DNA of 64,000 bases, from assembly GCF_900109295.1 (NCBI RefSeq), contig NZ_FOIZ01000001.1, positions 1,922,001-1,986,000 of the forward strand, in the 5' to 3' direction. The position numbers were made by a program, and so were the translations under genes. A model generated the notes under the pieces. It made no database searches, was not told where the DNA came from, and was given only the letters and a program-made list of their open reading frames with translations. Origin of the DNA: Cognatiyoonia koreensis (lineage in GTDB: Bacteria > Pseudomonadota > Alphaproteobacteria > Rhodobacterales > Rhodobacteraceae). Below, one piece after another: positions 10,866 through 19,152 of this stretch (positions are counted from its first letter, which is position 1; every line of letters begins with the position of its first letter).

Positions 10866-10932
10866 AACCTTCACGATACGTCACAAGTCTCCCCCGACTT
10901 TGCCCTGACGCTGAACAGTTCGTGAAGGCCGC

Positions 10933-10971
10933 GAACGTCACGATGTGCCCCATCGTGGCGTTCGTTTTTTT
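10933..10971 (+). terminator. Rho-independent terminator after fixK-like gene
   Basis: A 13-bp stem (GAACGTCACGATG pairing with CATCGTGGCGTTC, one G-T wobble), a 5-nt loop and then G followed by seven T. It separates the fixK-like transcript from the hsp20 promoter. Confidence 0.9.
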
Positions 10972-10990
10972 CAGACTGCGGTTCGGTTGA

Positions 10991-11004
10991 TTGATCGGAA
11001 TCAA
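10991..11004. promoter_or_regulatory. Perfect FNR/FixK box TTGAT-N4-ATCAA
   Basis: TTGATCGGAATCAA, a perfect inverted repeat, between the fixK terminator and the hsp20 gene. The centre at 10997.5 predicts a start near 11039 at -41.5, giving a 39-nt leader with the AAAGGAG ribosome site of hsp20. Likely control: the neighbouring FixK-like protein or an FnrL. Confidence 0.75.
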
Positions 11005-11077
11005 TCGTTTCACGGACTTCACTGCTAGAAAAATTCTGGCACGGCCAAGTGCCTAACACGCGGAAAGGAGATACATC

Positions 11078-11563
11078 ATGCAATCACAATCGCTTCCAGA
11101 TACCCAAGCAGATAACAGCGGAACGGCGTTCTTCCCGTCTTTTCAAAGGGAGATGAACCGCCTGATTGATCAATTCCGCAATGGTTTCCCCATCGCGGAA
11201 GCGCTTGCCCCACCCTTTTATGGCAGCGCGGTTTTTCCATCCATTGACGTGGTTGAAACCGAAGACGCGCTGGAAATCAGTGCGGAAGTACCCGGTGTAA
11301 GCGAAAAGGATATTGACGTCACGATCACCGGCGACCGTCTGACGATTAAGGGTGAAAAGACATCTGAACACGAAGACAAGAAAGAGGGGCTCCACCGGAT
11401 TGAACGGCACTACGGTAGTTTTCATCGCCTGGTCCCACTCGGATTCGCGCCAGCTGATGACGCTGTCGACGCCAAGTTCGCGGACGGTGTTTTGAAGTTG
11501 CGCATTGCCAAACCCGCGGAAGCCAAGGCGAAGGTTCACAAAGTGAACATCAACGAGAGCTGA
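11078..11563 (+). CDS. Small heat-shock protein, Hsp20/alpha-crystallin family
   Basis: 161 residues. A variable N-terminal arm (about 1-50, ending PPFYGSAVFPSID) is followed by an alpha-crystallin domain (VVETEDALEISAEVPGV to about 150) with the conserved end pattern DGVLKLRIAK. These are ATP-independent holdases that bind unfolding proteins; in PHA producers some also bind granules. Ribosome site AAAGGAGATACATC before ATG 11078 is strong. It is the first gene after a perfect FNR/FixK box, and a universal stress protein gene follows 52 bp on, so the two probably share a transcript partly attenuated by the hairpin at 11569-11589. Confidence 0.92.
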   Translation: MQSQSLPDTQADNSGTAFFPSFQREMNRLIDQFRNGFPIAEALAPPFYGSAVFPSIDVVETEDALEISAEVPGVSEKDIDVTITGDRLTIKGEKTSEHEDKKEGLHRIERHYGSFHRLVPLGFAPADDAVDAKFADGVLKLRIAKPAEAKAKVHKVNINES

Positions 11564-11568
11564 TGTCG

Positions 11569-11589
11569 AAGGGCGCAGTTCGCGCCCTT
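11569..11589 (+). terminator. Intergenic hairpin between hsp20 and usp
   Basis: AAGGGCGC pairs perfectly with GCGCCCTT around a 5-nt loop. Only three T follow, so this is more likely an attenuator or mRNA 3'-end stabiliser than a full terminator. Confidence 0.45.
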
Positions 11590-11615
11590 TCGCGATTGCA
11601 GGAAAGGAACTGGTT

Positions 11616-12455
11616 ATGAGTCTCACAACAATTCTTGTCTGCCTGACAACGTCCGACCACGCCGACACATTGATGAAAGCTGCCGTGCCGCTGGCACGCA
11701 AACACAATGCGCATCTGATCGGGATTCATACGGTCGAAGCGCTGATCGTTTATCCCAGCATTGCGATCCATGTTCCGGAAACCAGCTTCACCCTGTTTCA
11801 CGAAAGCCAGAAAGCAGAATCCGATGCCGTTGCAGCGATTTTTGACAAGCACGTGAAGGCTGAGACCTTCCCGTATGAGTTCCGGCTCTTGCGTGCGGAA
11901 TCCAGTTCCGCCGCGGATCGGCTGGTCGAAAGCGCGCGGGCTGCAGATCTGGTCTTTATGGCCCATGAGGATAAGGGCATTGACCGCTACGACCAGCGCC
12001 ATATTCAGTCCAAAGTGATCCGCCAAAGTGGGCGCCCGGTTATTGTCGTGCCACTTGATTACGACGGCCCAGTCGTCGGTTCGAACATCGTACTTGGTTG
12101 GAGCGACACACGTGAAACGGCCCGCGCCGCCCACGATCTTTTGACTGTCGCCGACGAGGCAGCAAACGTCACCGTTCTGCGCGTGGACAAGTCGGGACAG
12201 GATCCCATGCGCGATTATGACGGGATCGATATCGCTGACACGTTGGCACGACACGGTATGAAGACCACGCTGGAACACAGGGAACCGGCCGGCGAAGCCG
12301 TCGCAAGCGTGCTCAATCAGGTGGCCTTTGAAAAGGGAGCCGATCTGATCGTGACCGGTGCTTTCGGCCATTCAAAGGCCTATGACTTCGTGATCGGCGC
12401 GACGACCTATGCAATGCTGAAAGATGCGGACCTGCCGGTGATGTTCAGCAAATAG
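11616..12455 (+). CDS. Universal stress protein with two UspA domains
   Basis: 279 residues made of tandem UspA units (about 1-140 and 150-279). The second unit ends with GAFGHSKAYDFVIGATT, close to the nucleotide-binding pattern G-x2-G-x9-G; the first ends with a diverged SGRPVIVVPLD. Tandem Usp proteins are often induced by oxygen limitation through FNR/FixK-type control. Ribosome site AGGAAAGGAA before ATG 11616. It follows hsp20 in the same direction and probably depends on the FNR/FixK box upstream of it. Confidence 0.9.
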   Translation: MSLTTILVCLTTSDHADTLMKAAVPLARKHNAHLIGIHTVEALIVYPSIAIHVPETSFTLFHESQKAESDAVAAIFDKHVKAETFPYEFRLLRAESSSAADRLVESARAADLVFMAHEDKGIDRYDQRHIQSKVIRQSGRPVIVVPLDYDGPVVGSNIVLGWSDTRETARAAHDLLTVADEAANVTVLRVDKSGQDPMRDYDGIDIADTLARHGMKTTLEHREPAGEAVASVLNQVAFEKGADLIVTGAFGHSKAYDFVIGATTYAMLKDADLPVMFSK

Positions 12456-12538
12456 ATCGGGTTGGCTGTCGCCCGGCGGTCAAACAGTTACGCTCTTCGC
12501 TTGACGGATGACACTCACAAGCGGAACCTCAGCGTGAC

Positions 12539-13186
12539 ATGAAGCTTGGACACGACATCAACCCCTTGATGGGAACAATATGGGCCCTTTTGTTTCTGGC
12601 GGCGCTTGTCGCGCTTGGCTTTGCCCGCTGGTCGCTTGCATTCGTCAGCTTTGCCACGCTTGGCCTGTCGCTGATCCCACCCATTCTGGCCTTCCGTTGG
12701 AGATTGAAGCTTCCGCTGCCATTCCTGCTGGCAACTACGGTTTTTGTCTTCGCGTCTATTTTTTTGGGCGAGGCTTTTGATTTCTACGAACGACTGTGGT
12801 GGTGGGATCTGGCGTTGCATGGCGCGGCCGCGATCGGCTTTGGCCTGTTCGGTTTCCTGTTCGTCTTTATGTTGTTCGAGGGCGACCGCTTTGCCGCACC
12901 ACCATCGGCCATCGCGTTCATCACCTTTTGTGTGGCCATGACCGTTGGCGCGATGTGGGAGATTTTTGAATTTCTCATGGACCAGACTTTTGGGCTGAAC
13001 ATGCAGAAATCGGGACTGCTCGACACAATGGGCGATCTTATCATCAATGCTGCTGGCGCGTTGATCGCGAGCATCACGGGATACGTCTATCTCAAGCGCA
13101 ATTCAGCAGGCTGGCTTGGCCATGCCATCGCGCAATTCATCAAGCTCAACCAGTGGCTCTATGAAAAGTCACGGCGCAAGCATTAG
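12539..13186 (+). CDS. Integral membrane protein, DUF2238/YjdF-like
   Basis: 215 residues with about five to six hydrophobic segments and conserved-looking polar patches inside the membrane region: [19 protein letters not shown] near residues 80-98, MWEIFEF near 140 and a [16 protein letters not shown] stretch near 160. This D-x2-LH...E...DTMGD pattern is that of the DUF2238 (YjdF) family, of unknown function. It overlaps the convergent ureG by 4 bp at the stop. It follows the stress-protein genes in the same direction after an 83-bp gap, so it may belong with them. Confidence 0.7.
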   Translation: MKLGHDINPLMGTIWALLFLAALVALGFARWSLAFVSFATLGLSLIPPILAFRWRLKLPLPFLLATTVFVFASIFLGEAFDFYERLWWWDLALHGAAAIGFGLFGFLFVFMLFEGDRFAAPPSAIAFITFCVAMTVGAMWEIFEFLMDQTFGLNMQKSGLLDTMGDLIINAAGALIASITGYVYLKRNSAGWLGHAIAQFIKLNQWLYEKSRRKH

Positions 13187-13797
13187 GTGACGCCGCCGAT
13201 CCGGTGAACCAAGTCCTTGATGTCTGCGACCCCGCCGCCTCCACGCAAGTTTGCAAAGACAAACGGACGCGCGTCGCGCATTTTTTTGGCGTCCCGGTCC
13301 ATGACAGTCAGATCAGCCCCCACATGCGGGGCAAGGTCGGTCTTGTTGATGACCAGAATGTCAGACCGCGTAATCGCTGGTCCGCCCTTGCGGGGTATTT
13401 CCTCACCCGCCGCCACATCGATCACATAGATCGTCAGATCGGCGAGTTCCGGACTGAATGTTGCCGACAGGTTGTCGCCACCGCTTTCGATCAGCACAAT
13501 TTCGATATCCGGATGACGCTCTCGCATTTCTGCGACCGCTGCCAGATTGATCGATGCGTCCTCACGAATGGCCGTATGCGGACACCCCCCCGTTTCGACA
13601 CCGATGATCCGATCCTGCGGCAAGACCTGCATCCGCATCAGCGCCTCTGCGTCTTCCTGCGTGTAGATATCGTTCGTGATGACACCGATCGAATGGCTAT
13701 CCCGGAATGCATTGGCCAATGCGGCACAAAGGGTCGTCTTTCCAGCCCCGACAGGGCCACCGATGCCGATGCGCAAGGGACCGTTCATTGTACTCAT
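13183..13797 (-). CDS. ureG: Urease accessory GTPase UreG
   Basis: 204-residue SIMIBI-class GTPase that delivers nickel and energy for urease maturation. The P-loop [10 protein letters not shown] lies at residues 13-22; the metal-binding CPH is in [14 protein letters not shown] near 70-80; [13 protein letters not shown] and [12 protein letters not shown] (G4 motif) follow. Length matches the family. It is the last gene of the urease operon and its ATG overlaps the ureF stop by 4 bp, indicating translational coupling. Confidence 0.97.
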   Translation of the reverse strand: MSTMNGPLRIGIGGPVGAGKTTLCAALANAFRDSHSIGVITNDIYTQEDAEALMRMQVLPQDRIIGVETGGCPHTAIREDASINLAAVAEMRERHPDIEIVLIESGGDNLSATFSPELADLTIYVIDVAAGEEIPRKGGPAITRSDILVINKTDLAPHVGADLTVMDRDAKKMRDARPFVFANLRGGGGVADIKDLVHRIGGVT

Positions 13798-14417
13798 GTG
13801 CGAAAAATCCTCGCGTATTGCGTTTCATGTTTCATCGAGGCGATATCAGCCATGAAGGCTGTGCTGGATAGCTGATCAAGATTGCCATCAGCGGAATCGT
13901 CCGCAATGGTTATGCAGATGGGTACGAGCCTTTTGATCAAAGCTTGGGCCTCTGTCTGACCGATGCCTGCAAGTCGCTGACCCGCCGCGACCAGGTTTGC
14001 TGCAAATGCATGCAGAAACATTGTCGTGGTCAGTTTTAGCGGCAATTCAATCAATTTTGCAGCCCGGCCAACCGCGACGGGATAGGCGAGGTTTTCAATC
14101 TCCACCTGCGTCCAGACATCGGACGTGACCTTGCCGAATGCAGCGCCTTGCAAGTCGGTTTCCCTGAGCCGCTCTGCCGACGGTGCAAAAGCGCGGCATT
14201 GAGCGTCGATTTCCGAAACGTCCGTCACGTGATAGCTGGCCGCAAGAAACAGCGCGTCCGACCTTCCTGCGCCATAGTGCAAGACATCGGTCAGCCAACA
14301 CTCCAGATCATCGATGCCATCAATGTTGGCCGCCTCCAACCCATGGGAATAGGCGAAGGCTCCGATCGGGTAAGCAGGTGAGAACCATTGGGTCAATATC
14401 AGGATTTCAGTGCTCAT
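13794..14417 (-). CDS. ureF: Urease accessory protein UreF
   Basis: 207-residue all-helical protein that acts with UreD and UreG to load nickel into urease. The family signature is near the N-terminus: [21 protein letters not shown], here residues 7-27. The start was placed at ATG 14417 (MSTEILIL), which overlaps the end of ureE by 11 bp; a longer frame (to 14468) would overlap ureE by 62 bp and adds unrelated sequence. The helical core runs to the end, where [13 protein letters not shown] is typical. Confidence 0.94.
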   Translation of the reverse strand: MSTEILILTQWFSPAYPIGAFAYSHGLEAANIDGIDDLECWLTDVLHYGAGRSDALFLAASYHVTDVSEIDAQCRAFAPSAERLRETDLQGAAFGKVTSDVWTQVEIENLAYPVAVGRAAKLIELPLKLTTTMFLHAFAANLVAAGQRLAGIGQTEAQALIKRLVPICITIADDSADGNLDQLSSTAFMADIASMKHETQYARIFRT

Positions 14418-14874
14418 GGGCTGTTGCACCATGTTCATGCGCGTGGGTGCGACCGTGGCCGTATGCACCGCCTTCCGGTGTGAACGGCTCCATCACTTCG
14501 GTCAGCGTCGCACCCAGATGTTCAAGCATATGCCCGATCACCTTGTCGCGTTGGATCAGAAGCCGGTCATCTTCGATCTGGCAAGGCGTGTGACGATTCC
14601 CGATATGCCAAGCAAGATGGGTCAGGTTCCCTGTGATGGCATAAAGCGGTTCATCTGCCGCAATGATTTCAACAAGGCGACCGTCGGTCAGAAGGAAAGC
14701 ATCCCGATCATTCAGCGAGGTCGTGTGTTCCAGATCGACCAGCAGGTCGTCGTCGTGTGCCGTCTTGATGACCTTGCGTCGCAAAAAGCGTTCGTCATAC
14801 GTCATCACGCACAGTTCGAAGCTACCTGACCAATCGCCTGCACGGCGGATTTCACGCGCGGTATAGGTGACCAT
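14407..14874 (-). CDS. ureE: Urease nickel metallochaperone UreE
   Basis: 155 residues. The N-terminal half is the UreE peptide-binding domain, and the C-terminal half contains the metal-binding region with HLAWHIGNRHTPCQIED. The tail is His-rich ([17 protein letters not shown]), a nickel-binding extension seen in many UreE proteins. The ATG overlaps the ureC stop (TGATG), so expression is coupled. Confidence 0.95.
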   Translation of the reverse strand: MVTYTAREIRRAGDWSGSFELCVMTYDERFLRRKVIKTAHDDDLLVDLEHTTSLNDRDAFLLTDGRLVEIIAADEPLYAITGNLTHLAWHIGNRHTPCQIEDDRLLIQRDKVIGHMLEHLGATLTEVMEPFTPEGGAYGHGRTHAHEHGATAHEH

Positions 14875-16634
14875 CAGAACATGAAATAGCGCTGTGCCAT
14901 GGGCAGCACTTCTGCAGGTTCACAGGTCAGAAGTTCACCATCGGCGCGGACCTCATAGGTTTCCGGATTCACTTCGACCTCGGGAAGTGCGTCATTCAAA
15001 ATCAGGTCTTTCTTGCCGATCCCGCGCGTTGTTTTGACAGCAATCGTCTGCTTGGCAAGCCCAAGCTGGTTGCGAATCCCTGCCGCATACGCCGCACCAG
15101 ATACAAAGGTGACGGAAGAATGCTCGACCGAACGTCCGAACGCCCCGAACATGGGCCGCGAATAGACCGGTTGTGGTGTCGGGATCGACGCGTTCGGATC
15201 ACCCATCTGGGCCATCGCGATGGTGCCACCTAGCAGCACCATTTCAGGTTTCACGCCAAAGAAGGCTGGGTTCCAGAGCACAAGGTCTGCGCGCTTACCT
15301 TCCGCGATGCTACCGATCTCGGTGGAAATGCCGTGCGCAATGGCTGGATTGATTGTGTATTTCGCGATGTAGCGGCGCACGCGGAAATTGTCGTTGTCGC
15401 CGGTTTCCTCTGTCAGGCGCCCGCGCTGTTTCTTCATCTTGTCGGCCGTCTGCCAAGTACGGATCAGCACCTCGCCCACGCGGCCCATGGCCTGACTGTC
15501 CGATGCGATGATCGAAAAGGCACCCATGTCGTGCAAAATATCCTCTGCCGCGATGGTTTCACGCCGGATACGGCTTTCGGCGAAGGCGACGTCTTCAGGG
15601 ATAGATTTGTCGAGGTGGTGGCATACCATGAGCATGTCCAGATGCTCTTCCAGCGTATTCACCGTGAATGGCCGCGTCGGATTGGTCGATGACGGCAGCA
15701 CATTTTCATCGCCGCAAATTTTGATGATGTCGGGCGCGTGACCACCGCCGGCGCCTTCTGTATGGAAAGCGTGGATCGTGCGGCCTTTCATCGCCGCGAC
15801 AGTGTTTTCCACGAACCCGCTTTCGTTCAGCGTATCGGTGTGGATCATAACCTGCACATCCATGTCATCGGCGACGGACAGGCAGCAGTCTATTGCGCCG
15901 GGCGTCGTGCCCCAGTCTTCGTGCAATTTCAACGCACAGGCCCCGGCATTCACCTGTTCGACCAAAGCAGCGGGCAAGGACGCGTTACCTTTGCCTGCAA
16001 ATGCAAGATTCATCGGAAAGGCATCTGCTGCCTGTAACATGCGCCCGATGTGCCACGGCCCGGGCGTGCACGTGGTCGCAAGCGTGCCGTGCGCAGGCCC
16101 GGTGCCACCGCCCAACATGGTCGTCAGGCCAGAGTGCAGCGCATCCTCGATCTGTTGCGGACAGATGAAATGGATGTGGCTGTCAAAGCCACCCGCCGTC
16201 AAAATACGCCCTTCGCCCGCGATCGCCTCGGTCCCCGGTCCGATAATAATGTTGACACCCGGTTGCGTATCCGGATTGCCCGCCTTGCCGATCTTGTGAA
16301 TGCGCCCATCCTTCAAACCGACGTCGGCCTTATAAATCCCGGAATGATCGACGATGAGGGCGTTCGTGATGACAGTGTCAACAGCACCTTCGGTACGGGT
16401 CACCTGACTTTGGCCCATGCCATCGCGGATAACTTTGCCACCCCCGAACTTGACCTCCTCGCCGTAGAGTAGCGCGTTGGCACCAGAGCCGGCGGTCGTG
16501 GCCGCCCCGGCCTGTTCCGCCGTCAGATCCCGCTCGACCTCAATTATCAGGTCGGTATCCGCAAGGCGCAATCTGTCCCCTGTCGTGGGTCCGAACATTG
16601 CTGCGTAATCGGCGCGGGAAATAGTGGCAGGCAT
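14874..16634 (-). CDS. ureC: Urease catalytic subunit alpha
   Basis: 586 residues; the catalytic amidohydrolase subunit that splits urea to ammonia and carbamate with two Ni2+. Visible elements are HIH of the first metal site (GGFDSHIHF), the carbamylated Lys236 in ALKLHEDWG, the flap with VCHHLD, and a C-terminus ending QRYFMF. The ribosome site AGGAAGAGAG precedes ATG 16634. It is about 17 residues longer than the usual 566-570: the extra Ala/Gly-rich stretch lies near residues 39-56, between VERDLT and [10 protein letters not shown]. Its position next to a conserved strand suggests a surface loop. A perfect 9-bp hairpin lies just upstream (16657-16682). Confidence 0.97.
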   Translation of the reverse strand: MPATISRADYAAMFGPTTGDRLRLADTDLIIEVERDLTAEQAGAATTAGSGANALLYGEEVKFGGGKVIRDGMGQSQVTRTEGAVDTVITNALIVDHSGIYKADVGLKDGRIHKIGKAGNPDTQPGVNIIIGPGTEAIAGEGRILTAGGFDSHIHFICPQQIEDALHSGLTTMLGGGTGPAHGTLATTCTPGPWHIGRMLQAADAFPMNLAFAGKGNASLPAALVEQVNAGACALKLHEDWGTTPGAIDCCLSVADDMDVQVMIHTDTLNESGFVENTVAAMKGRTIHAFHTEGAGGGHAPDIIKICGDENVLPSSTNPTRPFTVNTLEEHLDMLMVCHHLDKSIPEDVAFAESRIRRETIAAEDILHDMGAFSIIASDSQAMGRVGEVLIRTWQTADKMKKQRGRLTEETGDNDNFRVRRYIAKYTINPAIAHGISTEIGSIAEGKRADLVLWNPAFFGVKPEMVLLGGTIAMAQMGDPNASIPTPQPVYSRPMFGAFGRSVEHSSVTFVSGAAYAAGIRNQLGLAKQTIAVKTTRGIGKKDLILNDALPEVEVNPETYEVRADGELLTCEPAEVLPMAQRYFMF

Positions 16635-16656
16635 TGTCTCTCTTCCTATATGTGCA

Positions 16657-16682
16657 GCGGGCGCGGTATCGCACGCGCCCGC
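16657..16682 (-). other. Perfect 9-bp hairpin between the cyclase gene and ureC
   Basis: GCGGGCGCG and CGCGCCCGC form a fully paired stem around an 8-nt loop in the 55-bp gap between two genes of the urease operon. No T-run follows on the minus strand. It may protect the downstream ureC mRNA from decay or partly stop transcription coming from ureDAB. Confidence 0.5.
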
Positions 16683-16689
16683 GATTGTT

Positions 16690-17505
16690 TCAGGTCACGG
16701 CCAGGACACGGGCAGGTCCGCCGGTGCCACCGCCATGTTTCGGTGCGCCGACAAATACAGTTGCACCGGCAGCCGGCACATTGCGCAAACCGGCCAGGTT
16801 TTCGATGCCGTAGCGACCGCTTGGCAGCCAGGAATAGTGAACGGCGAAGTCGGCAGAATTGCCCGGATCAAGCGAAAGTGTGTCCACGCCAATCGCCGCG
16901 ACACCCATCTCCATCAGCATATCGGTCGCTTCTTTGGAAAACCCCGGGAAAGTGAAATTGCCGTCTGCGTCATTGCGATAGGATGCATCGCCAACCTTGT
17001 CAGCCCAGCCCGAGTGCATCGCGACGCAAGCTCCCTCCGGGATGTCGCCGTTCGCACTGATCCAAGTTTCGATATCCTCCGTGCTGACCATGGTGTTGAC
17101 CTCTTCCTGCGCGCGCGCCTCGATGTCGATGACGCAAAGCGGGCAGACGAGGTTTTCGACCGGCAGTTCATCCACCGATGTACCATCCGTTGTAAAATGC
17201 AGTGGCGCGTCGATATGTGTGCCGGAGTGTTCATCGACAGTCAGGCGAAAGAGCTGATAGCCGCTTTCGTCGAACTTCACCGTCTGCTCCATCGTAAGGC
17301 CGGGGACACCGTCGAACGTCGGGAATTCCGGCGTGAACGTATGGGTCAGATCAACAACAGTTCCGTGCGCGGCGGCCAGCGCGGGTCTAGCTGTAACAAT
17401 CCCGGCTGCGACGGATGCCGCGCCAAGCGCTACGGCGGATCGAAACATGTCGCGGCGCGAAATCATGTGCTTCTTAACGGCGTTCGTGATGCAGGCATTA
17501 CACAT
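16690..17505 (-). CDS. Tat-exported cyclase-family metal hydrolase inside the urease operon
   Basis: 271 residues. The N-terminus carries a twin-arginine signal ([16 protein letters not shown], cleavage probably after ARPALA near residue 44), preceded by an unusual MCNAC leader. The mature part is a cyclase-family (kynurenine-formamidase/isatin-hydrolase-like) domain with the metal motif [11 protein letters not shown] near 120-130 and DxxHTF near the start. This family hydrolyses cyclic or formyl amides with Mn2+ or Zn2+. GGGAGGA about 8 nt before ATG 17505 supports the start. It lies between ureB and ureC on the same strand with short gaps, so it is co-transcribed with urease. The substrate is unknown; an amide whose breakdown gives urea is one idea. 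Confidence 0.85.
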   Translation of the reverse strand: MCNACITNAVKKHMISRRDMFRSAVALGAASVAAGIVTARPALAAAHGTVVDLTHTFTPEFPTFDGVPGLTMEQTVKFDESGYQLFRLTVDEHSGTHIDAPLHFTTDGTSVDELPVENLVCPLCVIDIEARAQEEVNTMVSTEDIETWISANGDIPEGACVAMHSGWADKVGDASYRNDADGNFTFPGFSKEATDMLMEMGVAAIGVDTLSLDPGNSADFAVHYSWLPSGRYGIENLAGLRNVPAAGATVFVGAPKHGGGTGGPARVLAVT

Positions 17506-17529
17506 TGTGGGGTCCTCCCGTTGCGGACG

Positions 17530-17835
17530 CTAAAGCGCGCCCATGACGTTCTGATTAAACCCGTATATCTGACGCCGCCCCGAGATCGGAATCAACTGCA
17601 CTTCACGGCGTTGCCCTGGTTCAAAGCGGACAGCCGTGCCAGCAGCGATATCCAGACGCATCCCGCGGGCCACATCACGATCAAAATCGAGCGCGCTGTT
17701 CGCCTCTCCGAAATGGTAGTGCGAACCGACCTGTATCGGCCTGTCGCCGCTGTTTGCGACCATCAGCGTAACCGGCGTCGCACCAGCATTTAGCGTCAGA
17801 GAGCCTTCGGCAGGGAAGAATTCTCCAGGGATCAT
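17530..17835 (-). CDS. ureB: Urease subunit beta
   Basis: 101-residue structural subunit of the separate three-chain urease type. It shows the family start MIPGEFFP, the region [17 protein letters not shown] near residues 31-47, the [16 protein letters not shown] segment and the conserved end of the beta chain (YGFNQNVMG). TAGGAGAAATCG before ATG 17835 is a good ribosome site. It follows ureA by 9 bp. Confidence 0.97.
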   Translation of the reverse strand: MIPGEFFPAEGSLTLNAGATPVTLMVANSGDRPIQVGSHYHFGEANSALDFDRDVARGMRLDIAAGTAVRFEPGQRREVQLIPISGRRQIYGFNQNVMGAL

Positions 17836-17844
17836 CGATTTCTC

Positions 17845-18147
17845 CTAACGGATCGGATTGTGGACGGTGACCAGCTTGGTCCCATCGGGAAACGTCGCTT
17901 CGACCTGCACGTCGTGAATCATCTCGGGCACGCCCTCCATGCATTGATCGCGGGTAATAACCTGTGCACCTGCCTCCATCATATCCGCGACGGATCGCCC
18001 GTCGCGCGCGCCTTCGACGACCGTGTCCGTGATCAGCGCAATCGCTTCGGGATGGTTCAGTTTTACGCCGCGGGCCAGTCGCTTACGGGCGACTTCGGCA
18101 GCCATGGCGATCAATAGTTTGTCTTTTTCGCGGGGTGTGAGATTCAT
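17845..18147 (-). CDS. ureA: Urease subunit gamma
   Basis: 100 residues, the exact family size. It has the typical beginning [20 protein letters not shown], the [12 protein letters not shown] segment, and the ending [15 protein letters not shown]. It sits 1 bp after the ureD stop. The gamma subunit contacts alpha and beta in the (alpha-beta-gamma)3 enzyme. Confidence 0.97.
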   Translation of the reverse strand: MNLTPREKDKLLIAMAAEVARKRLARGVKLNHPEAIALITDTVVEGARDGRSVADMMEAGAQVITRDQCMEGVPEMIHDVQVEATFPDGTKLVTVHNPIR

Positions 18148-18148
18148 G

Positions 18149-19021
18149 TCAGATCATCCAAGGGCGGGGAAGTGTCGTGCCTGAAAGGGCGGTCAGGATC
18201 GGGCAAAGCGTTTTGCGCAGAAGAAAGCCATCGGGCGCAAGGACGCGCATCACCAGAACATCGGGTGCCAACAGGCTTGCACCGGCTGTCGCACCAAGCC
18301 CGTCGCGAAGTGTCGGCAAATGGCTTTCAGCGTCCGGTGCCACGTAGACAAGCGTTGCCATCGCCCCAGCCCCGCCAGCAATTGTGGCCTTCGCCAGATG
18401 GGCAGTGATGTCGCCGGTCAAGGCAATCGCATCGCAAAAAACCGGAATGCCATCGCGTATGATAGAGATGCGATCGTGAAAACGCCCGCTTCTGACAGTC
18501 TCACCCATCGCCGCCCGCCCGAAGATCAGCGGTTCGCACATCAGCAAACGCGCCGTGCCAGAAAGCGAGATATCCAGTCGCCTCCGCATTGCCGCGCCAT
18601 CGAAGACGATCGTTTCCTGCGGCAGCCAGTCCAGACGGCCCCCGTCAGCGACACGAATGCGGCCCTGCACCTGCCCTGTCTCACCAGATTGGGCGCGATA
18701 TGCCCGTTCGGCGGCCTGCGTCGTCAAAGTAAGATGCGCACCGAAGGGGACGTCTACTTTCACATTGAACCGGTCACCACCGGTGACACCGCCAGCGGTA
18801 TTGATAAGCACACCCTGTAAAGCGGGACCATAGACGCGCGGAAAGAGGAGTTTCAGCGACCCCGATTGGCGCAGGCCATCAAGAACCGTACGCCCATTAC
18901 GCGTTTTGGCCGACACCGACACATCACCGCGCGCACGCGGTTGTGGTGACAGGCTTTGCGGCACTCGGGTATCGGTCTGGATATTGATCGGTGTCTCCGC
19001 TTGGACGGAACGTCCAGACAC
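18149..19021 (-). CDS. ureD: Urease accessory protein UreD
   Basis: 290 residues; UreD (UreH) is the scaffold that receives UreF and UreG on apo-urease. The family core is seen in [26 protein letters not shown] (split across about 58-84) and [12 protein letters not shown] near 98-109. The first gene of the operon starts with GTG at 19021 and has a weak ribosome site, so a slightly different start is possible. The 131-bp gap upstream should hold the operon promoter; I recognise no NtrC-type or other operator in it. Confidence 0.94.
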   Translation of the reverse strand: MSGRSVQAETPINIQTDTRVPQSLSPQPRARGDVSVSAKTRNGRTVLDGLRQSGSLKLLFPRVYGPALQGVLINTAGGVTGGDRFNVKVDVPFGAHLTLTTQAAERAYRAQSGETGQVQGRIRVADGGRLDWLPQETIVFDGAAMRRRLDISLSGTARLLMCEPLIFGRAAMGETVRSGRFHDRISIIRDGIPVFCDAIALTGDITAHLAKATIAGGAGAMATLVYVAPDAESHLPTLRDGLGATAGASLLAPDVLVMRVLAPDGFLLRKTLCPILTALSGTTLPRPWMI

Positions 19022-19152
19022 CAGCTAACTTTGAGAAATGCCAATGCGTAAGGCGCGGGCCGGACTAGCTGCCTACTTTCGCAGCGTTCGCCCAATAATT
19101 CGCCCAGTTCACCCGCGCTTGCCTGATTAATGGGCAAACGCGATATGGCCAT

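Noticed and set aside
18853..19152. 99-codon frame on the minus strand across the ureD start
   Set aside because: Lies mostly inside ureD in another frame and has no family features; the non-overlapping 131 bp look like promoter/terminator space.
19022..19152. tRNA or riboswitch in the gap between nrdJ and ureD
   Set aside because: No cloverleaf or T-loop GTTC pattern; only a short weak inverted repeat.
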